Shown piece by piece: positions 8,411 to 15,445 of a DNA stretch of 64,000 nt. This stretch comes from Pseudomonas sp. Bc-h (GTDB lineage Bacteria; Pseudomonadota; Gammaproteobacteria; Pseudomonadales; Pseudomonadaceae), in NCBI RefSeq assembly GCF_002080045.1, contig NZ_MUIN01000017.1, positions 124,001 to 188,000 on the forward strand, given 5' to 3'. The position numbers and the translations under genes are program-made. Under the pieces are notes generated by a model. That model ran no database searches. It had not been told where the DNA came from and saw only the letters and a list, made by a program, of their open reading frames with translations. The first letter of the stretch is position 1; each line of letters opens with the position of its first letter.

Positions 8411-9571
8411 ATGAACATCACCACCTTTGCAAAACGCCTTTGCCTGTTAATCCCGCTATTCACCGCGCCTGCCGCGTTCGCAGCCGAGCAGATGACGCCG
8501 TCGGCGCCTCAACTGGCGGCCAAGGCGTATGTGCTGATGGATGCCAACAGTGGCAACGTTCTGGTCGAAAACAACGGTGACCAGCGTCTGCCGCCAGCCA
8601 GTCTGACCAAGCTGATGACCGCCTACATCGCGACCCTGGAAATCCGTCGTGGCCAGATCGGCGAGAACGATCCGGTGACCGTCAGCGAAAACGCCTGGCG
8701 TACCGGCGGTTCGCGGATGTTCATCAAGGTGGGCAGCCAGGTGACCGTCAGCGACCTGCTGCACGGGATCATCATCCAGTCGGGCAACGACGCCAGCGTG
8801 GCGCTCTCCGAGCACATCGCCGGCAGCGAAGATGCGTTTGCCGACATGATGAACAAAACCGCTGGCGACCTGGGCATGGTCAACAGCCACTTCATGAACC
8901 CGACAGGTCTGCCGAACCCTGATCACTACGCCACCGCCCATGACATGGCGCTGCTGGCCCGCGCGATCATCCACGAAGACCCGGCTCACTACGCGATCTA
9001 CTCGCAGAAAGAGTTCTTCTGGAACGGTATCAAGCAACCTAACCGCAACCTTCTGCTGTGGCGCGACAAGACCGTCGACGGTCTGAAAACCGGTCACACC
9101 GAAGAAGCCGGCTACTGCATGGTGTCTTCTGCCGTTCGTGACGGCATGCGTCTGATCGCCGTGGTCTTCGGTACCAACAGCGAACAGGCTCGTGCAGCCG
9201 AAACCCAGAAGCTGCTGACCTACGGTTTCCGTTTCTTCGAAACCCAGACCTTCTACCAGAAGGGCACTGAGCTGGCTCAGGCGCCGGTCTGGAAGGGTGC
9301 AGAGCGCCAGGTCAAGGCCGCTCTGGCTGATGACTTGTCGATGACCATGCCTAAAGGCGAGATGAAGAAGCTCACCGCCAGCATGACCATGACCCCGAAA
9401 CTGGTCGCGCCGATCGCCAAAGGTGACGTCATCGGTCAGGTCGAGGTGAAGCTGGATGACAAAGTCGTGCGCACCGCTAATCTCATCGCAATGGACGCCG
9501 TCGAGGAAGGTGGTATCTTCCGCCGCCTGTGGGATAGCATCCGCATGTTCTTCTACGGTCTGTTCAACTGA
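8411..9571 (+). CDS. dacC: D-alanyl-D-alanine carboxypeptidase (PBP5/6 family)
   Basis: This low-molecular-mass penicillin-binding protein trims the terminal D-Ala from peptidoglycan pentapeptides. The 386-residue product starts at ATG 8411 with a signal peptide ending near AAFAA (residue 25). Class C motifs are SxxK at Ser64-Lys67 (ASLTK), SGN at 124-126 and KTG at 226-228. A beta-rich C-terminal domain follows, ending in an amphipathic helix (IFRRLWDSIRMFFYGLF) that should anchor it to the outer face of the inner membrane. The symbol follows P. aeruginosa usage at this locus; dacA would be equally defensible. Confidence 0.94.
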   Translation: MNITTFAKRLCLLIPLFTAPAAFAAEQMTPSAPQLAAKAYVLMDANSGNVLVENNGDQRLPPASLTKLMTAYIATLEIRRGQIGENDPVTVSENAWRTGGSRMFIKVGSQVTVSDLLHGIIIQSGNDASVALSEHIAGSEDAFADMMNKTAGDLGMVNSHFMNPTGLPNPDHYATAHDMALLARAIIHEDPAHYAIYSQKEFFWNGIKQPNRNLLLWRDKTVDGLKTGHTEEAGYCMVSSAVRDGMRLIAVVFGTNSEQARAAETQKLLTYGFRFFETQTFYQKGTELAQAPVWKGAERQVKAALADDLSMTMPKGEMKKLTASMTMTPKLVAPIAKGDVIGQVEVKLDDKVVRTANLIAMDAVEEGGIFRRLWDSIRMFFYGLFN

Positions 9572-9669
9572 TCATAAATTGATCGTTTGCTGATCGTCGC
9601 TCCGTACGCCCCTGCCGCTGATAGCGGTGGGGGACTGTCCGTTTTCCGGCTTACGAGGCCGTTACTGCC

Positions 9670-9945
9670 ATGACAGATACCGAAGTAAAAGCACCGAAAA
9701 TCGAATTCCCTTGCGCCGACTACCCGATCAAGATCATTGGCGACACCGGTGTGGGTTTCAAAGACGAGGTCATTGCGATCGTCAAGAAGCACGCAACGAT
9801 CCTCGATGAGAAGCAGGCCGAGCGTCAGAGCAGCAATGGCAAGTACACCACCTTGCAGCTGCACATCGTCGCGACCGGTCAGGATCAGCTCTACGACATC
9901 AACAGCGAGTTGCGTGCCACGGGCAAAGTGCACATGGTGCTGTGA
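9670..9945 (+). CDS. ybeD: YbeD/DUF493 family protein
   Basis: A 91-residue member of DUF493, a small ferredoxin-like/ACT-like fold found throughout gammaproteobacteria between dacA-type genes and lipB. Conserved features are FPCADYPIKIIGDTG near the N-terminus and the terminal GKVHMVL. Its biochemical role is not established; ligand-regulated control of lipoate metabolism has been suggested from the ACT-like fold and gene context. The stop overlaps the lipB start by one base (TGATG), a strong sign of translational coupling. Confidence 0.92.
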   Translation: MTDTEVKAPKIEFPCADYPIKIIGDTGVGFKDEVIAIVKKHATILDEKQAERQSSNGKYTTLQLHIVATGQDQLYDINSELRATGKVHMVL

Positions 9946-10592
9946 TGAGTGATTGTCTGGGCTTTCGCGATCTTGGATTGATCGACTACGAGCCCACCTG
10001 GCAAGCCATGCAGCGCTTCACCGACGGCCGCACTCGCGACACCGCCGATGAAGTGTGGCTGGTGCAGCACCCTCCGGTCTTCACGCAGGGGCAGTCGGGA
10101 AAACCCGAGCATCTGTTACTGCCCGGAGATATTCCGGTGGTACAGGTCGATCGCGGTGGCCAAGTGACTTATCATGGGCCCGGTCAACTGGTGGCCTATC
10201 TGTTGCTGGATGTGCGTCGCCTGGGTTTCGGCGTGCGCGAACTGGTGAGCCGGATCGAGCGCAGCCTGATCGACCTGCTGGCCAGTTACGGCGTAACGGC
10301 GGCAGCCAAACCGGAAGCGCCGGGGGTCTACGTCGATGGAGCGAAGATCGCCTCCCTGGGCCTTCGTATCCGCAACGGTTGTTCATTTCATGGCCTGGCG
10401 CTCAACGTCGACATGGATCTGGACCCGTTTAAACGGATTAATCCCTGCGGGTATGCGGGGCTGGCGATGACCCAGCTGCGCGAACAGGCAGGCCCGATTG
10501 AATTTGCCGAGGTAAGTGCCCGGCTGCGTGCGCAGCTCGTCAAACACCTCGACTACGCTGAGCAGACGACCCTAACGGGCGGAATCGATTGA
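9945..10592 (+). CDS. lipB: Octanoyl-[acyl-carrier-protein]:protein N-octanoyltransferase
   Basis: LipB moves the octanoyl chain from acyl carrier protein to the lipoyl domains of pyruvate and 2-oxoglutarate dehydrogenases and the glycine cleavage H protein. The 215-residue enzyme has the RGGQVTYHGPGQLVAY signature (70-85). The catalytic Lys134 lies in GAKIASLG and the acyl-thioester Cys168 in NPCGYAG. The GTG one codon upstream (9942) is in frame, but the ATG at 9945 is preferred because it overlaps the ybeD stop. lipA starts two bases after its stop, so the two lipoylation steps are encoded together. Confidence 0.97.
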   Translation: MSDCLGFRDLGLIDYEPTWQAMQRFTDGRTRDTADEVWLVQHPPVFTQGQSGKPEHLLLPGDIPVVQVDRGGQVTYHGPGQLVAYLLLDVRRLGFGVRELVSRIERSLIDLLASYGVTAAAKPEAPGVYVDGAKIASLGLRIRNGCSFHGLALNVDMDLDPFKRINPCGYAGLAMTQLREQAGPIEFAEVSARLRAQLVKHLDYAEQTTLTGGID

Positions 10593-10593
10593 T

Positions 10594-11634
10594 ATGACTA
10601 CTGCGCATGAGACGGCAGACGCCGTGCAAACCCTGATCCCGACAGTGAACGTTGCTACGCCGGAGCGCGCTGCACGTCCGAAAGTAGAAGCCGGCGTGAA
10701 GCTGCGTGGCGCGGAAAAAGTTGCGCGCATCCCGGTGAAGATCATTCCAACGGTGGACCTGCCGAAGAAACCGGACTGGATTCGTGTCCGCATTCCGGTT
10801 TCGCCTGAGGTCGACCGCATCAAGGCGCTGCTGCGCAAACACAAGCTTCACAGCGTTTGCGAAGAGGCTTCCTGCCCGAACCTGGGTGAGTGCTTCTCCG
10901 GTGGCACTGCGACCTTCATGATCATGGGTGACATCTGCACCCGTCGCTGCCCGTTCTGCGACGTCGGTCATGGCCGTCCGAAGGCGCTGGATGTCGACGA
11001 GCCGAAGAACCTCGCCGTCGCCATTGCCGACCTGAAACTGAAGTACGTGGTGATCACCTCGGTAGACCGTGACGACCTGCGTGACGGCGGTGCCCAGCAC
11101 TTTGCCGACTGCATCCGCGAAATCCGTGCCTTGTCGCCGAACGTGCAGCTGGAGACGCTGGTTCCGGACTACCGTGGCCGCATGGACATCGCGCTGGAAA
11201 TTACTGCTGCGACCCCGCCGGATGTGTTCAACCACAACTTGGAAACGGTGCCGCGCCTGTACAAGGCCGCGCGTCCGGGCTCTGATTACCAGTGGTCGCT
11301 GACCCTGCTGCAGCGCTTCAAGGAAATGGTCCCTCATGTACCGACCAAATCCGGCCTGATGCTGGGTCTGGGCGAGACCGACGAGGAAGTGATCGAAGTG
11401 ATGCAGCGCATGCGCGAGCACAACATCGACATGCTGACGCTCGGCCAGTATCTGCAACCGTCGCGCAACCACTTGCCGGTGCAGCGCTTCGTGCACCCTG
11501 ACACCTTCGCCTGGTTCGCCGAGGAAGGTTACAAGATGGGCTTCAAGAACGTCGCGTCGGGCCCACTGGTGCGTTCTTCGTACCACGCTGACGAACAGGC
11601 CAAGCTGGTCAAGTCGCTGCTGACCGCGAGCTGA
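10594..11634 (+). CDS. lipA: Lipoyl synthase (radical SAM)
   Basis: LipA inserts two sulfur atoms at C6 and C8 of protein-bound octanoyl groups. The 346-residue protein carries both iron-sulfur clusters. The auxiliary cluster ligands are Cys89, Cys94 and Cys100 in CEEASCPNLGEC. The radical-SAM cluster ligands are Cys115, Cys119 and Cys122 in CTRRCPFCD. The closing motif RSSYHAD near the C-terminus includes the serine that ligates the auxiliary cluster in studied homologues. It is the last gene of ybeD-lipB-lipA and is followed within 25 bases by a strong intrinsic terminator. Confidence 0.98.
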   Translation: MTTAHETADAVQTLIPTVNVATPERAARPKVEAGVKLRGAEKVARIPVKIIPTVDLPKKPDWIRVRIPVSPEVDRIKALLRKHKLHSVCEEASCPNLGECFSGGTATFMIMGDICTRRCPFCDVGHGRPKALDVDEPKNLAVAIADLKLKYVVITSVDRDDLRDGGAQHFADCIREIRALSPNVQLETLVPDYRGRMDIALEITAATPPDVFNHNLETVPRLYKAARPGSDYQWSLTLLQRFKEMVPHVPTKSGLMLGLGETDEEVIEVMQRMREHNIDMLTLGQYLQPSRNHLPVQRFVHPDTFAWFAEEGYKMGFKNVASGPLVRSSYHADEQAKLVKSLLTAS

Positions 11635-11657
11635 TTGCTGGCGTTATCGACGCGCAC

Positions 11658-11697
11658 AACAAAACGGGCCGGATAGAAATATCCGGCCCGTTTTGTT
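11658..11697 (+). terminator. Intrinsic terminator after lipA
   Basis: A perfect 18-bp inverted repeat (11658-11675 with 11680-11697) around a GAAA tetraloop. The stem is A-rich then GC-rich and ends in TTTTGTTTTG, so it could also work for convergent transcription. Confidence 0.93.
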
Positions 11698-11759
11698 TTG
11701 CGAGGAGCCACGCTGGCTGACTCGTCCTGTCATGCCGCATTATTGCCGATGACTCCAGA

Positions 11760-11873
11760 CTGTGGGAGCTGCCGGAGCCGTGCGACGGCCGCGAAGCGTA
11801 CTATCAGGCAATCCACCTGATGCCGAATCACCGCGTTCGCGGCCCCCGCACCGACTGTTCCCACAGGGGACAT
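11760..11873. repeat. Imperfect palindromic intergenic repeat (TGTGGGAG...CCCACAG family)
   Basis: TGTGGGAGCTGCCGGAGCCG begins the left arm and CCGCGTTCGCGGCC...TTCCCACAG closes the right. It lies between the lipA terminator and the convergent transglycosylase gene. Related palindromes occur at 25855-25971 and, in part, at 34095-34175 and 47205-47250. Confidence 0.6.
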
Positions 11874-11881
11874 CGCTACTG

Positions 11882-13216
11882 TTATGGCTTTCTCAGGTTA
11901 TCCAGCAGCTCTTGCGTTGGATAACCATCCGCCGGCCAGCCAAATGACTGTTGGGCACTGCGAATGGCCTTGCGCGTGTTGGCGCCGATGATCCCGTCCG
12001 GGGCGCCAGCATCGTACTGGCGAGCCGAGAGCAGGGTTTGCAGCTCGATACGCTCAGAGCGGCTCAGAGGGCGGTCGCCGCGTGGCCATTGGCCTAGCAC
12101 GTAACCCCCACCGGTAAAGCGCTCAGACAACAGACCGATGCCCAAGGCATAGGACGACGAGTTGTTGTACTTCAGGATCGCGCGGAAGTTATCCATCACC
12201 AGGAACGCCGGGCCCTTGTAACCGGCAGGTAGCAACAAGGCAGCCTGCTGCTGCAGCAGATTGGCCGGTAGTGCCGCGCCGTTGGGCAGTTTCAGGCCCA
12301 GTTGCTGCCATTCGGCAATGGTCTTTCGGGTAGAGGCGTCGGCGATAGCGTAGTCGAAGCCCGGGCTCAGCTGTACTTCGAGTCCCCAGGGCTGGCCTTT
12401 CTGCCAGCCCGAGCTTTGCAGGTAGTGCGCGGTCGATGCCAGCGCATCCAGCGGGGAATTCCAGATGTCGCGGCGACCGTCGCCGTCAAAGTCCACTGCA
12501 TGGGTGTTGTAGGTGGTCGGGATGAACTGAGTCTGCCCCATCGCCCCCGCCCACGAACCCAGCATGCTCGGCGCATCGATGTCGCCGTGCTGGATGATCT
12601 GCAGGGCAGCGATCAGTTGATCCTGAGCGAACTGCGGGCGGCGGCCTTCATAGGCCAGTGTCGCCAACGAGCGAATCACCGATTGAGTGCCCTGGAACTG
12701 GCCGAAGCTGCTTTCCATCCCCCACACCGCGACCAGCGCCTGGCGATCCACGCCATAGCGTTGCTCGATGGTGGTCAGGGCGTCGGCGTATTGCGCCAGC
12801 AGTGCCTGGCCCTTGCGTACGCGCACGGCAGACATTGCGCCGTCCAGGTATTCCCAGACCGGGCGAGTGAATTCAGGCTGGCTGCGGTCGGCTTTGACCA
12901 CGCTCATGTCTGGCGTCACGCCCGCGAACGCTCGGTCGAAAACGTCAGGGCGAATCCCTGCGCTGAGCGCCTGAGCGCGGAACATGCTCTGCCACTCGCT
13001 GAAGCTCATCGCAGGCTGGATTTCGAAGTTGGCGTCGTCGGGCTGGGCCACAGCGCTAGGCACGGTCGGCGCGGCTTTTGCGACTTGCAGGGGAGCGGCT
13101 TGAAGAGGGGTGGCGACGGCAGCGGTAGGTTGCTCCGCGCAGGCAGCCAGAACGAGCAGGCTGGAAGTCGCGATCATCTGGCGTACATGCCAGCGACGGG
13201 GAAAGCTGAAGGGCAT
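11882..13216 (-). CDS. MltB-family lytic murein transglycosylase lipoprotein with peptidoglycan-binding domain
   Basis: A second GH103-type lytic transglycosylase, 444 residues from ATG 13216 (a GTG four codons upstream is also open). The lipobox LVLAAC places the lipidated Cys at residue 26. The catalytic domain (about 85-370) contains WGMESSFGQFQ with the catalytic Glu, GSWAGAMGQTQFIPTTYN and VDFDGDGRRDIW. A C-terminal PG_binding_1 domain (about 380-440) has RSERIELQTLL and DGIIGANTRKAIRS. It differs from mltB at 6173 in having a lipobox and the binding domain. It is probably an outer-membrane enzyme of wall turnover, monocistronic, and convergent with lipA. Confidence 0.92.
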   Translation of the reverse strand: MPFSFPRRWHVRQMIATSSLLVLAACAEQPTAAVATPLQAAPLQVAKAAPTVPSAVAQPDDANFEIQPAMSFSEWQSMFRAQALSAGIRPDVFDRAFAGVTPDMSVVKADRSQPEFTRPVWEYLDGAMSAVRVRKGQALLAQYADALTTIEQRYGVDRQALVAVWGMESSFGQFQGTQSVIRSLATLAYEGRRPQFAQDQLIAALQIIQHGDIDAPSMLGSWAGAMGQTQFIPTTYNTHAVDFDGDGRRDIWNSPLDALASTAHYLQSSGWQKGQPWGLEVQLSPGFDYAIADASTRKTIAEWQQLGLKLPNGAALPANLLQQQAALLLPAGYKGPAFLVMDNFRAILKYNNSSSYALGIGLLSERFTGGGYVLGQWPRGDRPLSRSERIELQTLLSARQYDAGAPDGIIGANTRKAIRSAQQSFGWPADGYPTQELLDNLRKP

Positions 13217-13305
13217 TCTGGGGTCCACAGGTATAAACCGTAAGGTGCAGACCTTAACATGTCGGCACTGCCGAAAGGGCGCCGGTCAGTAACCTCGCAT
13301 GTTTT

Positions 13306-13464
13306 TCAGGCGGCCATAACGGAAGAAGCCTCCCAATCTCTCGACTGGAAGGCTTCGCGGCGGTAGCTGCCTTTGCCCTTGGTGGGTTGTTCCTGACGGC
13401 TGCGGAACAGTGGCTGGGCGATGATGGATTTGGCCTTGTTCGGCCGTTTCTTTGGCTTGCTCAT
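13306..13464 (-). CDS. arfA: Alternative ribosome-rescue factor A
   Basis: A 52-residue basic protein too short for normal gene thresholds. It begins MSKPKKRPNKAKSIIAQPLF and contains RSRQEQPTKGKGSYRREAF, the hallmark ArfA sequence. ArfA enters the empty A site of ribosomes stalled on non-stop mRNA and recruits release factor RF2, backing up tmRNA. The coding sequence contains a hairpin (13325-13356) before its stop. In other bacteria this leads to truncated, non-stop arfA mRNA, so active ArfA accumulates only when trans-translation fails. It lies alone between holA and the transglycosylase gene. Identification rests on sequence similarity recalled from the family. Confidence 0.9.
   Translation of the reverse strand: MSKPKKRPNKAKSIIAQPLFRSRQEQPTKGKGSYRREAFQSRDWEASSVMAA
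13325..13356 (-). promoter_or_regulatory. Hairpin inside the arfA coding sequence (RNase III/terminator control)
   Basis: On the arfA strand GAAGCCTTCC pairs with GGGAGGCTTC with one G-U, plus an inner A-T pair, leaving a loop of about ten bases. It covers codons 37-47, upstream of the stop. In studied homologues such a hairpin is cleaved or terminates transcription, making a tmRNA-sensitive non-stop message. Confidence 0.75.
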
Positions 13465-13570
13465 GGCGGGTCTCTCTACAGGGGGGATGGGTGAAGCGGG
13501 GCGATGATCGGTCAGATAGGCGCGCAGGTCTAATTGATCTGCGCTATCGCGGTGCCGACGTGCAGCTATT

Positions 13571-13639
13571 TGTAGCAGTCCGGAGTGCCGGTGGTAGCGA
13601 TTTCACAAGCCTCACCGTCGGCAAGCCGGACGGCTACAG
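13571..13639. repeat. TGTAGCAG-type palindromic intergenic repeat
   Basis: TGTAGCAGTCCGG at the left and CCGGACGGCTACA at the right form the outer arms of an imperfect hairpin just downstream of holA. The same family is found at 38945-39030 and 59590-59657. Confidence 0.7.
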
Positions 13640-13670
13640 AGCCCAGCATACTGCCGGGCAAATACCTGGG

Positions 13671-14708
13671 TTACTCCGATGGCAACGCCAGCCGCTGCCC
13701 GGCCATTAATAGCGACAATCGGCTCAAGCTGCTCCATACCGAGCCTTCGGCCTGGCCCTTGATTTGCGCATCGATATGTTGAGCGTCCATCAGCAGCTGA
13801 CCCCAACGGCGTGCCGAGTGACGTTGCAGCGCTTTGCTCATCAGCGGTTTGCGCTTGTCCCAGATCGGCGGGCGTGCCTGGCTGAACGCCTTGTCCAGCG
13901 GCACGCCCTGGCTGTATTGCAGCGCCAGGTTGGCCAGCACGCGCAATTCTCGGGACAGCGCCCAGAGAATCACCGGTGGCTCGACACCTTCGCCGCGCAG
14001 GCCCTCAAGCATGCGTAGTGCGTGGGCAGCCTCGCCATTGAGGATCGCGTCGGTCAGGCCAAACACGTCAAAGCGCGCACTGTCGGCCACGGCGGCCTGT
14101 ACGGTTTCGACTGTGATCTGGCCTTGTTCGGCCATCAGCTTGAGCTTCTCGATTTCCTGCGCCGCTGCCAGCAGGTTGCCTTCGACCCGAGCCGCTATCA
14201 GCTCCACTGCATCAGGACTTGCTGCCAGCCCGGACTGCGCCAGACGCTGGCGAATCCATTGTGGCAACTGGCTGGCATCTACCGGCCAGATCTGCACGAA
14301 CTGGGTTTGTGGTCCTTCGACCAGTGCCTTGCCCCACTTGGTTTTTTGGGCAGAGCCGTCAAGCTTGGGCAGGCTGATCAGTAGCAGTGTGTCTTCGGCA
14401 GGGCGGCTGCAATATTCCAGAAGGGCGGCTGCGCCCTTGTCTCCAGGCTTGCCCGAAGGCAGGCGCAGTTCGAGAAGGCGCCGTTCGGCGAACAGCGACA
14501 TGCTGGCGCCGGCCTGCAGAAGCGTGCCCCAGTCGAAGCTGGAATCGGCGCTGAAGACCTGTCGCTCATCGAAGCCCTGCAGGCGTGCAGCGGCCCGAAT
14601 TGCGTCACAGGCTTCCTGGCATTGCAGTGGGTCATCGCCGCTGACGATATAGACAGGCGCCAGCGCACCTTGCAGGTGTTTGGCGAGTTGGGCGGGGGCG
14701 AGTTTCAT
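13671..14708 (-). CDS. holA: DNA polymerase III subunit delta
   Basis: The delta subunit of the clamp loader opens the beta sliding clamp. The 345-residue protein has the usual N-terminal MKLAPAQLAKHLQ and APVYIVSGDDPLQCQEACDAIR, the AAA+-like middle region (no functional Walker A is expected in delta) and the C-terminal collar with DAQIKG. It is third in leuS-lptE-holA on the minus strand, 42 bases after lptE. A TGTAGCAG-type palindromic repeat lies just beyond its stop. Confidence 0.95.
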   Translation of the reverse strand: MKLAPAQLAKHLQGALAPVYIVSGDDPLQCQEACDAIRAAARLQGFDERQVFSADSSFDWGTLLQAGASMSLFAERRLLELRLPSGKPGDKGAAALLEYCSRPAEDTLLLISLPKLDGSAQKTKWGKALVEGPQTQFVQIWPVDASQLPQWIRQRLAQSGLAASPDAVELIAARVEGNLLAAAQEIEKLKLMAEQGQITVETVQAAVADSARFDVFGLTDAILNGEAAHALRMLEGLRGEGVEPPVILWALSRELRVLANLALQYSQGVPLDKAFSQARPPIWDKRKPLMSKALQRHSARRWGQLLMDAQHIDAQIKGQAEGSVWSSLSRLSLLMAGQRLALPSE

Positions 14709-14750
14709 GAGTCGGAAGAGGTCAGGGCCGGCGAACCGGCCCCAATGCCA

Positions 14751-15356
14751 TTACTTGGACGGGATTTCGACAGGAGACTGTTGTGGCGTCTCGTCGCGAA
14801 CGCGCTGTGCAGCGGCTTCGGCATCGGCCTGTGCGCGGGCAGCGGCATCGGCGCGGGCCTGCAGTTCGTCCAGGCGCTCAGGTGTCAGCTGCTGCAGGCG
14901 GGCAACCATCTTCTGCACCAGATCGTTGCGCATTTCCTTGCGGATCTGCTCGGCTTCCTGGTCGGAACCGATCAGGTTGTTGCCGTCGTGCACGAAGGTT
15001 TTGGTCGACTGCACGTTGTCCTCCAACAGCAGAACGTCTTTGCTGCCGTGAATTTCGTACTTCAGCACGTTGGTCAGCTCATACTCGGCCGAACGACCCG
15101 AACCCACGTAGCTGGCGGTGCGCTGGGTTTCGTCTTCGCGAGCCAGAAACAGCTTGTATTGAGCGCCGGTGTAGACGTGTACGCCGCTGCTGGACAGGGT
15201 CTGACGCAGTTGGGTGACGACCTGGCCGTAGGCGTCACGCGCGCTCACGTCCAGTTCCTTGATCGACAGGGCGTTGGTGCCGGTGCCGCGCAGCTGGAAA
15301 CCGCAGGCGCTCAGCATCACCGCGAGGCCCATTACCAGCAGATTGCGTTTGATCAT
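14751..15356 (-). CDS. lptE: LPS-assembly lipoprotein LptE
   Basis: LptE plugs the LptD barrel in the outer membrane and helps insert lipopolysaccharide. The 201-residue product has a lipoprotein signal with lipobox LSACGF (Cys18), then the LptE domain (LRGTGTNALSIKELDVSARD). An Ala/Gln/Glu-rich C-terminal tail (about 165-201) looks helical or disordered, and its length varies among Pseudomonas. It lies between leuS and holA in the same direction, the conserved order. Confidence 0.94.
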   Translation of the reverse strand: MIKRNLLVMGLAVMLSACGFQLRGTGTNALSIKELDVSARDAYGQVVTQLRQTLSSSGVHVYTGAQYKLFLAREDETQRTASYVGSGRSAEYELTNVLKYEIHGSKDVLLLEDNVQSTKTFVHDGNNLIGSDQEAEQIRKEMRNDLVQKMVARLQQLTPERLDELQARADAAARAQADAEAAAQRVRDETPQQSPVEIPSK

Positions 15357-15445
15357 CTTGTTGCTCCCCTTGAATCCGTTTGAACCCGAAAGTGCGGGTC
15401 CTGGAAGTGTGTTCGGCGCCAGGCTGTGCCAGGCGCCCGATCCAA

